Shown: positions 6,804-13,882 of the stretch, piece by piece
Numbering within the stretch: position 1 is the stretch's first letter
Layout of the letters: every line of letters starts with the position of its first letter
DNA from: CAZEPT01 sp964514225
GTDB taxonomy: Bacteria; Patescibacteriota; Minisyncoccia; Phycocordibacterales; UBA9973
Reading direction: 5' to 3'
NCBI GenBank assembly: GCA_964514225.1
Contig: CAZEPT010000013.1
Span: 1 to 16,690 of the forward strand
DNA: 16,690 nt
Program-made: the position numbers and the translations under genes
Notes under the pieces: generated by a model
What the model saw: the letters and a program-made list of their open reading frames with translations, nothing else
Told to the model about the DNA's origin: nothing
Database searches by the model: none

Positions 6804-7928
6804 ATGGCAAATTCATTCAGTGATATTTTAAAAGAGGCAAAGGCACTATTCTCCAAAGAGAAGGTTCTTGAAAGTGTCATTGGTCTTGATATTGGGACAT
6901 CTGCTATTAAAGTCGTTCAGTTGAAAAAAAGAGGCGGAAAGGCAATTCTTGAAACCTACGGCACGCTTGCTCTTGGTCCGTATCAAGCACAACCAGTTGG
7001 TTCGATTACAAATCTTCCAACTAAAGATATTGTTCAGGCAATTTCTGATATCGTCCGTGAAGCAGGTGTTACTGTTTCTGAGGGGGGGATAGCTATTCCT
7101 TCAAACTCAAGTCTTCTCTTTACTCTTGAACTTCCAGCAAACATTAGTGAAAAAGAACTTCCGACTATTATTCCAACAGAAGCCCGTAAATTCATCCCTG
7201 TTCCGATCAGCGAAGTTCTTTTGGATTATTGGATTATTCCAAAACAAGAAGATTCTGTCTTTGAAAAAAAAGATGATATCAGGGCACCGCTTAAGAATGA
7301 AGTACTTACTGTTGCTATTCACAATGATACGATTGCACAATATAAAGATATTCTGACACAAGCTAAAATTACTAATCCTATCTTTGAGCTTGAAGTTTTC
7401 AGTGCGATTCGTTCAGTTATGAGTAATGACCTCTCCCCAACACTTTTTATTGATCTTGGTGCAAGTAAAACGAAACTCTCTATTATTGAATACGGTATTG
7501 TTAGAACATTCCACGTTGTTGGACGAGGTGGTGCAGATATTACCCGTGCGATCGCTCAATCTCTTGGTGTTGCATTCTCTGACGCTGAAGAGCTTAAGCG
7601 AGCCTATGGTCTTGTAAAAGATACAAACTCTAAAGGTATTGATGAGATAATTATGCTTTCTCTTAACTATATCTTTTCTGAAACGAGCTCAGTTGTTTTC
7701 AACTATGAAAAAAAGACCAATAAAACAATCTCAAAAATTATTCTTTCAGGTGGAGGTGCGCTCTTAAAGGGTATCCTTGAAGCATCACAAGAACACTTCT
7801 CAGCTGAAGTGGCTCTAGCTCGTCCGTTTTCTAAGGTGGAAGCACCTGCATTTTTGACTCCTGTTCTTGGCTCGATTGGTCCAGAATTTTCCGTTGCACT
7901 CGGTGTGGCACTTCGAAAGATTCAATAG
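6804..7928 (+). CDS. pilM: Type IV pilus assembly protein PilM (actin-like ATPase)
   Basis: The protein has 374 residues with an actin/FtsA-like fold. Phosphate-1 motif VIGLDIGTSAIKVVQL is at 26-40, the central EARKFIPVPISEVLLDY typical of PilM at 127-142, phosphate-2 LFIDLGASKTKLSI at 214-227, and the adenosine motif IILSGGGALLKGI at 312-324. PilM is a cytoplasmic ATP-binding protein that binds the N-terminal tail of PilN and couples the PilNO platform to the PilB motor. The frame stays open 17 codons further upstream (ATG at 6753), but that start would overlap comF and lie upstream of the TATAAT element. MANSFSDILKEAKALF at 6804 also fits the family. First gene of the pilus cluster. Confidence 0.92.
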   Translation: MANSFSDILKEAKALFSKEKVLESVIGLDIGTSAIKVVQLKKRGGKAILETYGTLALGPYQAQPVGSITNLPTKDIVQAISDIVREAGVTVSEGGIAIPSNSSLLFTLELPANISEKELPTIIPTEARKFIPVPISEVLLDYWIIPKQEDSVFEKKDDIRAPLKNEVLTVAIHNDTIAQYKDILTQAKITNPIFELEVFSAIRSVMSNDLSPTLFIDLGASKTKLSIIEYGIVRTFHVVGRGGADITRAIAQSLGVAFSDAEELKRAYGLVKDTNSKGIDEIIMLSLNYIFSETSSVVFNYEKKTNKTISKIILSGGGALLKGILEASQEHFSAEVALARPFSKVEAPAFLTPVLGSIGPEFSVALGVALRKIQ

Positions 7929-7965
7929 GGATGATTGCACTCAATCAAGAGAAGTTATTAGAGTT

Positions 7966-7992
7966 TTTCTGTGGACAATTGCTTCACAGAAA
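7966..7992. repeat. Inverted repeat in the pilM-pilN gap
   Basis: TTTCTGTG (7966-7973) pairs with CACAGAAA (7985-7992) around an 11-nt loop. It overlaps the putative -35 box TTGCTT (7979-7984) of the promoter upstream of pilN, so it could be an operator or an mRNA hairpin. A smaller hairpin, TGATTG-cact-CAATCA, lies at 7932-7947. No T-run follows either, so they are not terminators. Confidence 0.4.
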
Positions 7993-8006
7993 CATATATT
8001 CATAAT
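7979..8006 (+). promoter_or_regulatory. Putative promoter for the pilN-pilB genes
   Basis: TTGCTT (7979-7984), a 16-nt spacer and CATAAT (8001-8006) lie 11 nt before the ATG at 8018, in the one sizeable gap (89 bp) inside the pilus cluster. This suggests that pilN and the genes after it can be expressed separately from pilM. The boxes are imperfect. Confidence 0.4.
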
Positions 8007-8017
8007 ACAATAAGACT

Positions 8018-8668
8018 ATGGAACCAACATTTCAAACAACTTCTTTTATTCCCAAAAAATCACTTGTTACTGTTAAGGAAAAAGGAAGTAAAAGCGTCAG
8101 TCTCTTTACGTTAATTGCTATCATTATTCTTATTCTTGCAATACTCTTCTCTGTGTTTGCGTATATGTATGGTAAGCGACTTTCTACTGAAGTTGAAACA
8201 CTTAAAAGAACACTTGATCAGGCTCAGGAAAAATTTGACCCAGTAACGCTTCAAAATCTGCAGAAACTCGACAAACAAATCAGTAACGCTGAAACACTTC
8301 TTGATAATCACATCACTCTTTCGCCTATTTTAGTAAACGTACTCAATGCAAATACACTAAAAAAAGTTCAGTATACTCAATTCACACATACTGTTTCTGG
8401 GGTAGGTAAGTCTGCAAAGATTCAAGTACGGCTCACTGGTAAAGCAGAATCACTTCCATATGTTGCACTACAATCAAAGAAGTTGGCAGAAAATCGTTAT
8501 GTTCAGAATCCACTCTTTTCTGATATTGTTACCGCTAAAGATAATACCGTTACCTTCAATCTTTTCTTTGATATAAGTCCTAACCTCATCGTGTATAGTC
8601 AAGTCATTAATAATTTCAACGGAACGACTGAGCCTATTACTAGTAACGGCACTGCCGGAGTTCAATAA
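8018..8668 (+). CDS. pilN: PilN-like inner-membrane pilus platform protein
   Basis: The 216 residues have PilN topology: a cytoplasmic tail (1-27), one membrane helix (about 28-51, SLFTLIAIIILILAILFSVFAYM), a coiled coil (about 55-100, rich in Leu heptads such as LSTEVETLKRTLDQAQEKF), and a periplasmic alpha/beta domain (105-192). Sequence similarity to PilN is low, and the classic INLLP-type motif is replaced by TSFIPKKSLV. The call therefore rests on topology, length and position between pilM and the pilO-like gene. PilN binds PilM with its tail and dimerises with PilO. Residues after 198 are a Thr/Asn/Gly-rich tail of unknown use. The stop codon is one base before the next start. Confidence 0.75.
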   Translation: MEPTFQTTSFIPKKSLVTVKEKGSKSVSLFTLIAIIILILAILFSVFAYMYGKRLSTEVETLKRTLDQAQEKFDPVTLQNLQKLDKQISNAETLLDNHITLSPILVNVLNANTLKKVQYTQFTHTVSGVGKSAKIQVRLTGKAESLPYVALQSKKLAENRYVQNPLFSDIVTAKDNTVTFNLFFDISPNLIVYSQVINNFNGTTEPITSNGTAGVQ

Positions 8669-8669
8669 T

Positions 8670-9284
8670 ATGTTTCAATTTTTATTACCAATTATGTTGG
8701 TGCTTGCTGCTGTCGGAGTATTTTTTGGATATTCACAGAAGCAGTGGGATAAGGTTCAAGTCTTAAAAGGAGAAGTTGCAGAGTATCGAAAGGCAGTTGA
8801 GAATTCAAAAGAGCTTTTAAAAAAGAGGGATGAACTCCTTAATCAAAAAAATCAGATTTCTGACACTGACTTAGAAAGACTCGAGACACTTATGCCTATT
8901 GATGTAAACAGTACGAAGCTTATTTTGGAAATTCAAAATCTTGCTTCGAATGTTCACGGACTTGCTTTTGAAAACCCTAAGTATGATCCTAATAAAAAAG
9001 TAACCGCAGATGTAAAAACTACAACTGCAGCAGGCGATGAAAGCGCACCAGCGAAAATAACTACTCCAGTGAATCCAAAAGATGCAGTTATGTCGCAAAA
9101 AGAATATGGTGTTTTTGAACTTGAATTTACCGTAACTGGATCGTATGATAAATTTATCGGGTTTATTCAGGATCTTGAAAAAAGCCTCCGTCTCGTGGAT
9201 ATTCAATCCACTCAAATTTCTCAGAAAGATCCTACCGCATTAAAATACGTCGTTAAAGTTCAAACCTATTGGTTAAAGAGTTAA
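8670..9284 (+). CDS. pilO: PilO-like inner-membrane pilus platform protein
   Basis: The 204 residues have almost no cytoplasmic tail: a membrane helix (3-20), a coiled coil (about 25-75, with LKGEVAEYRKAVENSKELLKKR), then a ferredoxin-like periplasmic domain. Recognisable PilO traits are LMPIDVNSTKLILEIQNLASNVHGL (74-98) and VFELEFTVTGSYDKFIGFIQDLEKSLRLVDIQS (148-180), the latter being the best-conserved part of PilO. A Lys/Thr/Ala-rich linker (about 105-140) interrupts the domain. PilO pairs with PilN to align the pilus machine. It follows pilN after a single base, so the two are probably translationally coupled. The next gene starts 4 bp after its stop. Confidence 0.8.
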   Translation: MFQFLLPIMLVLAAVGVFFGYSQKQWDKVQVLKGEVAEYRKAVENSKELLKKRDELLNQKNQISDTDLERLETLMPIDVNSTKLILEIQNLASNVHGLAFENPKYDPNKKVTADVKTTTAAGDESAPAKITTPVNPKDAVMSQKEYGVFELEFTVTGSYDKFIGFIQDLEKSLRLVDIQSTQISQKDPTALKYVVKVQTYWLKS

Positions 9285-9288
9285 TTCT

Positions 9289-9963
9289 ATGCATATGAGT
9301 AAGACAGTCAAAAAAATTGTTATAGGACTTTTAATAGCATTTGTTATCTTTAATGTGTATCGATTAGTTACTCCTAAAAACACCTCACCATCTACTCAAA
9401 AAAATGGTCTGGCTGCTGTAGGTACCGCTGAAACGACTGTTAAGAAAGAGAGTATTGAGAAACTTCTTGCACTTCTTTTAAGTGTAAATAATATAAACCT
9501 TTCAAACGCCATTTTCACTAAACCTGAATTCCAATCACTGAAAGATTTTAGTTTACGAGAAGATCAACAAAACCTAGTCTTAGATTTTGGACGTAAGAAT
9601 CCATTCTTGCCAATCGGTGATGAATCAGCAGGAGCCTATACAGGAGCTCCAGGTGCACCTGTCCAATCTGGGGCAGCTGTTAAAACAAATCCCGTTACGA
9701 GCGGTACGTCATCGTCAGCGCTTCTTGTTGGTGAAAATGGAATTACAAATACACTCGAGCAGTACTTTGAATGGGGAACTACAGCCGTCGTTCCGCTTGG
9801 ACAAGTCACTCCTACTGTTGCAAAAACTGCGAGTAAGACCTATACATACACCTTAGGTAACTTGATTCCTGATACTGCATATTTCTATCGAGCAGTTGTA
9901 AAGACCAAAGATAACAAAACAATAGTTGGAGAAATCCAATCTTTTAAAACACCTAAACTATAA
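9289..9963 (+). CDS. PilP-like membrane protein with a C-terminal fibronectin-like domain
   Basis: The 224 residues begin with a membrane helix (about 8-27) and a helical region (52-88). LVLDFGRKNPFLPIG follows at 96-110, matching the 'R-x-NPF-xP' segment of PilP, the protein that bridges PilNO to the secretin in Gram-negative bacteria. A Gly/Ala/Pro linker (112-142) leads to a beta domain (about 143-222) that ends YTYTLGNLIPDTAYFYRAVVKTKDN...FKTP, as in fibronectin type III modules. Known PilP has a different beta domain, and a cell without an outer membrane would have no secretin to contact. The protein is therefore best seen as a cluster-specific platform subunit (inference). ATG codons at 9289 and 9295 are both possible starts. 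It sits between pilO and pilB with short gaps. Confidence 0.7.
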   Translation: MHMSKTVKKIVIGLLIAFVIFNVYRLVTPKNTSPSTQKNGLAAVGTAETTVKKESIEKLLALLLSVNNINLSNAIFTKPEFQSLKDFSLREDQQNLVLDFGRKNPFLPIGDESAGAYTGAPGAPVQSGAAVKTNPVTSGTSSSALLVGENGITNTLEQYFEWGTTAVVPLGQVTPTVAKTASKTYTYTLGNLIPDTAYFYRAVVKTKDNKTIVGEIQSFKTPKL

Positions 9964-9970
9964 GTACACT

Positions 9971-11698
9971 ATGGAATTTTTACAACATCTTTCTCGTCTA
10001 GGCATTATTCCAGCTGATGCACTGGATTCTTTTGTCAAAGAACTTAGTGAGACGTATAAGGGTGATACAGAGACGCTCCTTTTAGAAAAAGGACTCACCC
10101 TTGAACAGATTCTTAGACTTAAGAGTGATTTTTATGGTGTCCCTTCAAAAGAAGTACAAGCTGCTACAATCCCGTTTGAAGTCCTCCGGTATATTCCAGA
10201 AGAGTCTGCTAAATATTATAAATGTGTTCCACTTGGTATTGTTGATAATATTCTTGAGGTTGGAGTTGTTGAACCTGGAAACATCCAAGCAAACGATGCA
10301 CTTCAATTTATCGTAGCAAAACTTGGACTTCCATTTACCTACTTTTTGATTTCTCAGAAGAATTTTGATGCAATCTTAAAAAATTATGATAACGTGTCTG
10401 GTAATGTTGATGAAGCATTAACTGAATTTGAAACAACAAATCTCATTAATATCGATGACACGAGTCTCCTTCGAAAAAAAGATGCGAAAGATAAGACTGA
10501 CGATGAAAAGATTGTTGAAGATGCTCCGATTATTAAAATCGTCTCATCTATCTTGCGTGATGCGGTGACAAAAAATGCTTCTGATATCCACATTGAACAT
10601 TCAGGTAAAGATGTTCGAGTCCGCTTTCGTTTAGATGGATCACTTGAAACAGCACTGACACTCCCGATGAATGTTTCATCTGGTGTTGTTGCTCGTATTA
10701 AAATTTTAGGGAGACTTCGGCTTGATGAAAAGAGAAAGCCTCAAGATGGGGGATTCACTACTCAGATTAATAATCGAAAGATTGACTTTCGTCTCTCAAC
10801 ATTTCCGACATACTACGGAGAAAAGGTGGTTATGCGTATTTTGGATGCCGATCAGGGAGTCAAACCTCTTTCAGCACTTAACCTTCGTCAACCGACACTC
10901 GATGCTATTAAGCAAGCACTTGATAAGCCGTATGGGATTATCTTAATTACTGGTCCGACTGGGTCCGGTAAATCAACAACACTCTTTTCAATGTTGAATG
11001 AAATTGATCGAGACACTGAAAATGTCGTCTCACTTGAAGATCCGATTGAGTACCATATGCCCGGTGTATCGCAGTCTCAAGTTCAAGCTGATATTGGCTA
11101 TACATTTGCTGCTGGACTTCGCTCAATACTCCGTCAAGACCCTGATGTTATCATGGTCGGAGAGATTCGTGACAAGGAAACAGCACAATTGGCTATTCAG
11201 GCTGCACTTACTGGTCATATTGTATTTTCAACACTCCACACCAACACAGCAACCGGTGCTATTCCACGTCTAATCGATATGGGCGTTGATCCGTATCTTA
11301 TTGCACCAACTCTCACACTTGTCTTGGGTCAGCGTCTCGTCCGTATGTTTGCACCAGATTCTAAAAAAGAACTTCCTGTCGACGAAGCAACAAAGACACT
11401 TATTCAGAAACAGTTCGAAGATCTCCCAGAAGAGGTGAGAAGTAAACTCCCGCTCGATAATAAAGTGACCTATGAGCCTATTCCATCAAAAGAATACCCC
11501 TCAGGAATGAAAGGGCGTATGTGTGTTATGGAAGCGCTTATTGTTGATAGAGATATGGAACATTTGATTTTGACTAATCCAGTCGAGCCTGAACTCCACA
11601 AGCTCGCTCGCTCGAAGGGAATGATTACACTCCGCGAGGATGCTATCATTAAAGCACTTGAGGGGATGACGACACTGCAAGAAGCCTTTATGGTTTAG
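9971..11698 (+). CDS. pilB: Type IV pilus assembly ATPase PilB (GspE family)
   Basis: The protein has 575 residues. An N-terminal MshEN/GspE-N-like domain (about 1-140) is followed by the N2 domain (185-300) and the RecA-like motor. Walker A is GPTGSGKST at 328-336, the Asp box EDPIEY at 356-361, Walker B DPDVIMVGEIRD at 390-401 and the His box TGHIVFSTLHTN at 414-425. It is a cytoplasmic hexameric ATPase that drives pilin polymerisation. The zinc-binding tetracysteine usual between the His box and the GYKGR-type motif is absent; the region reads FAPDSKKELPV...YPSGMKGRMCVMEAL with one cysteine. The frame is open 15 codons upstream, but that would overlap the previous gene; the ATG at 9971 begins MEFLQHLSRLGIIP, a normal PilB start. 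pilC, pilT and pilins are not in the window. Confidence 0.93.
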   Translation: MEFLQHLSRLGIIPADALDSFVKELSETYKGDTETLLLEKGLTLEQILRLKSDFYGVPSKEVQAATIPFEVLRYIPEESAKYYKCVPLGIVDNILEVGVVEPGNIQANDALQFIVAKLGLPFTYFLISQKNFDAILKNYDNVSGNVDEALTEFETTNLINIDDTSLLRKKDAKDKTDDEKIVEDAPIIKIVSSILRDAVTKNASDIHIEHSGKDVRVRFRLDGSLETALTLPMNVSSGVVARIKILGRLRLDEKRKPQDGGFTTQINNRKIDFRLSTFPTYYGEKVVMRILDADQGVKPLSALNLRQPTLDAIKQALDKPYGIILITGPTGSGKSTTLFSMLNEIDRDTENVVSLEDPIEYHMPGVSQSQVQADIGYTFAAGLRSILRQDPDVIMVGEIRDKETAQLAIQAALTGHIVFSTLHTNTATGAIPRLIDMGVDPYLIAPTLTLVLGQRLVRMFAPDSKKELPVDEATKTLIQKQFEDLPEEVRSKLPLDNKVTYEPIPSKEYPSGMKGRMCVMEALIVDRDMEHLILTNPVEPELHKLARSKGMITLREDAIIKALEGMTTLQEAFMV

Positions 11699-11720
11699 GT
11701 GAGTATTCTTTCTTAATTAT

Positions 11721-11754
11721 AAAAACTGCCAGTCCTTTTAGGTTGGCAGTTTTT
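11721..11754 (+). terminator. Intrinsic terminator of the pilus cluster
   Basis: An 11-bp stem (11721-11731 with 11744-11754) of AAAAACTGCCA/TGGCAGTTTTT holds a 12-nt loop that can pair further (CC with GG). It is followed by more T residues (to 11756). It lies 22 bp after the pilB stop. The A5 tract on the left side also lets it act on the minus-strand gene that ends at 11773. Confidence 0.88.
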
Positions 11755-11772
11755 TTGCTCTTTGTATCTTCG

Positions 11773-12210
11773 TCAAGGAATTCGCTCAAGTGCTTCAAGT
11801 AACGCTGCGTCAAGTGCAAGTTCTTCACTCTCAAAAGAACCGGGCAAAGTGAGGATTTTTCTTTTGTCCCAATCCAAAACTTTTGCTTTAAACCGGAGGC
11901 ACGGTGCTTTGGTTGTGAAATAATGCTCCGCGTACGGGCGCAGGTGATATTCTTGCTTGAGCCAAAGAGCTAACAGTTCTCTTGTGGCGGCTATTGGCCA
12001 AGCGTCCCCGTCTTTTAAATATGCTTTAATATCGTCTTGCGTTGGGTTAGATTTTGAATGACCAGCCCAGCCTCCAAACACAGTGCCGTTTGGCGTGTAT
12101 CTGTGAGGGGATATACAGTAAAATGATTTTTCTTGCGCTTTTATTGCAACTTTGTGCGAGATAATTGTGTTGGATATATCTATAAAAAGATATGTGTATT
12201 TTTCTTCCAT
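11773..12210 (-). CDS. Hypothetical protein, compositionally distinct from its neighbours
   Basis: A soluble protein of 145 residues, not recognised. It begins MEEKYTYLFIDISNTIISH and has an aromatic/Gly-rich middle (SFYCISPHRYTPNGTVFGGWAGHSK). The end SFESEELALDAALLEALERIP is an acidic, alanine/leucine-rich helix of a kind common at the C-terminus of small accessory or phage-type proteins. The frame is open 16 codons further (ATG at 12258), but that extension reads like translated AT-rich spacer, and a TATAAA lies just before the ATG at 12210. It is the only gene here with a TGA stop and uses codons such as CGC, CCG and GCG that the neighbours mostly avoid. Recent acquisition is plausible (inference). 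It lies alone between two terminators. Confidence 0.7.
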   Translation of the reverse strand: MEEKYTYLFIDISNTIISHKVAIKAQEKSFYCISPHRYTPNGTVFGGWAGHSKSNPTQDDIKAYLKDGDAWPIAATRELLALWLKQEYHLRPYAEHYFTTKAPCLRFKAKVLDWDKRKILTLPGSFESEELALDAALLEALERIP

Positions 12211-12295
12211 AAGGTGTATATTTTTATATATTAAATCATAAAAATAACTACTGCACAATCAAATCAATAATCTCAAAAATAATTGTTATAAGACC

Positions 12296-12342
12296 AAACA
12301 GAAAACAGCGGGGCGCTATAGGCGCCCCGCTGTTTTCTGTTT
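12296..12342. terminator. Bidirectional terminator downstream of recA
   Basis: A perfect 21-bp stem (12296-12316 with 12322-12342) encloses the 5-nt loop TATAG. The GC core AGCGGGGCGC is flanked by an A-rich left arm and T-rich right arm. It begins 24 bp past the recA stop on the minus strand and ends the ftsK-recA unit. It is the most GC-rich and most stable hairpin in the window. Confidence 0.9.
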
Positions 12343-12366
12343 CTCTAGAAATTAAGAATTTTCGTA

Positions 12367-13446
12367 TTACTCACTTGCACTCGATACTTGGATTTGATCA
12401 AAGCGTTTACGGATCTCTTTTAAGATTTCTCCTGAAAGTTTTGTGTTTTCTTTAAGATACGTTCGAGCAGCATCATATCCACGGCCGAGTTTAAATTCTC
12501 TTTCCTTGTCATCCTTTTTGACGTCTTCTGGTCGATTGTATGAGTATGAAGAACCGGTTGATTTAGAGATGAGGGAAAGTTTTTCACCGAGGGCCATGAT
12601 TTCTCCCTCACGTGAGATTCCTTCTCCGTAGATAATATCAAATTCAGTTTGTTTGAATGGCGCAGCGACTTTGTTCTTGACGACTTTGACGCGTGTTCGT
12701 CCTCCGACAACTTCTTCACCTTTTTTAATCTGAGCAATACGACGAATGTCGAGACGTACTGATGTATAGAATTTGAGTGCTTTTCCTCCCGGAGTTGTTT
12801 CTGGATTTCCGAACATGACACCAATTTGCATACGGATTTGGTTGATGAAAATAACAACTGTATTAGACTTTGCAACGATTGCAGTAAGTTTTCGGAGTGC
12901 TTGAGACATAAGCCGTGCTTGTTTTCCAACATGTTGTTGTCCCATATCTCCTTCAATTTCATCCTTTGGAGTGAGTGCAGCAACTGAGTCAATAACAACA
13001 ACATCTACTTTGCCAGAGCGAACGAGACTCTCAGTGATCTCAAGCCCTTGTTCTCCCGTATCTGGTTGAGAAATGAGTAAGTCTTTCGTATTTACACCTA
13101 AGTTCTTCGCGTAGTCAGGATCCATCGCATGCTCTGCATCGATGAAGGCGCATATTCCGCCTGTCTTTTGAGCTTCAGCCACGATATGGAGTGCGAGTGT
13201 TGTCTTTCCAGATGATTCCGGTCCAAAGATCTCAATGATACGTCCACGAGGAACACCACCGACACCGAGTGCGGTGTCCAATCCTATTGAACCAGTTGAA
13301 ATAGCATCGATGCCCACTTTAGGTGCGTCACCGAGCTTCATAATTGATCCTTCTCCAAATTTTACCTGGATTGCTTTGAGTGTGTCTTCGAGTGCTTCCA
13401 CTCCGACGGTCTTGTCTGCTTTTACAACTTTCTTTTTAAATGCCAT
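12367..13446 (-). CDS. recA: Recombinase RecA
   Basis: The 359 residues give a clear RecA. Walker A GPESSGKT is at 75-82 and FIDAEHAMDP at 101-110. Walker B is VVVIDSVAAL (149-158). Loop L1 carries EGDMGQQHVGKQARLMSQALRK and loop L2 carries INQIRMQIGVMFGNPETTPGG (201-221). ALKFYTSVRLDIRR follows. It forms the filament on single-stranded DNA for homologous recombination and SOS signalling. Compared with E. coli RecA there is a charged insertion of about 14 residues between YSYN and GRGYDAARTYLKEN (about 305-319). The C-terminal tail lacks the long acidic stretch. The start lies 8 bp after the stop of the small Ig-like gene, so it is co-transcribed. No LexA box is seen at the start, and no Shine-Dalgarno sequence. 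Confidence 0.98.
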   Translation of the reverse strand: MAFKKKVVKADKTVGVEALEDTLKAIQVKFGEGSIMKLGDAPKVGIDAISTGSIGLDTALGVGGVPRGRIIEIFGPESSGKTTLALHIVAEAQKTGGICAFIDAEHAMDPDYAKNLGVNTKDLLISQPDTGEQGLEITESLVRSGKVDVVVIDSVAALTPKDEIEGDMGQQHVGKQARLMSQALRKLTAIVAKSNTVVIFINQIRMQIGVMFGNPETTPGGKALKFYTSVRLDIRRIAQIKKGEEVVGGRTRVKVVKNKVAAPFKQTEFDIIYGEGISREGEIMALGEKLSLISKSTGSSYSYNRPEDVKKDDKEREFKLGRGYDAARTYLKENTKLSGEILKEIRKRFDQIQVSSASE

Positions 13447-13454
13447 AAGCCTGG

Positions 13455-13799
13455 TTATCGTTGAGCAGTTTTTGTTCCTTGCTCGTTATTATAAACAAAT
13501 GAGTATACTTTTTCTTTTCTATTTCCAAAACTATCTTTCGTTTCTATCGTGACAACGTTAAGTCCTGGGAGGGGACTGAAGTCATACAAGAAGTCTCCAT
13601 TCATATTCGTAGATGTCTTATCTCCGTTGATCAAAATTTCTCGATTATTCTTTGCTTGTCCTTCCACTCTCATCCGAGATGTGCTGGCTTTTTCAAGAGA
13701 TAATTCTACCGGAGAGCCAAAGAAAATATCGCGAGATTTGAAAGCACCATAGAAGATAAATACCGTAATAATAGTGAGTGCAATAATTTTGAATTTCAT
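13455..13799 (-). CDS. Small membrane-anchored Ig-like protein
   Basis: The protein has 114 residues: an N-terminal membrane helix (about 4-20) and one extracytoplasmic beta domain (about 30-106). The pattern MRVEGQAKNNREILINGDKTSTNMNGDFLYDFSPLPGLNVVTIETKDSFGNRKEKVYSFVY matches bacterial Ig-like/glucodextranase-B-type modules ('v.G.t......v.ING....v..dG.F...v.L..G.N.i.i.A.D..Gn'). Function is unknown; such modules usually mediate binding at the cell surface. It sits between ftsK and recA in the same direction, 83 bp after ftsK and 8 bp before recA. Confidence 0.8.
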   Translation of the reverse strand: MKFKIIALTIITVFIFYGAFKSRDIFFGSPVELSLEKASTSRMRVEGQAKNNREILINGDKTSTNMNGDFLYDFSPLPGLNVVTIETKDSFGNRKEKVYSFVYNNEQGTKTAQR

Positions 13800-13844
13800 G
13801 TGATGATGTTTTTTATTATCTACGGCTACTCCTAATATATCTCT

Positions 13845-13850
13845 ATTGTA
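13845..13850 (-). promoter_or_regulatory. Candidate -10 element (TACAAT) upstream of the Ig-like gene and recA
   Basis: On the minus strand TTCAGT, a 16-nt spacer and TACAAT lie in the 83-bp gap after ftsK, about 45 nt before the Ig-like start. This would allow recA expression apart from ftsK. Weak match. Confidence 0.25.
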
Positions 13851-13882
13851 TCATATCGCTCTCTTAACTGAAAAGCCTTATT

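Noticed and set aside
9926..9970. Upstream start for pilB giving 15 more residues
   Set aside because: It would overlap the end of the previous gene. The ATG at 9971 begins a normal PilB N-terminus.
12420..13004. Minus-strand frame of 194 codons inside recA
   Set aside because: It lies wholly within recA in another frame, and its Leu/Ser/Lys-rich protein matches nothing.
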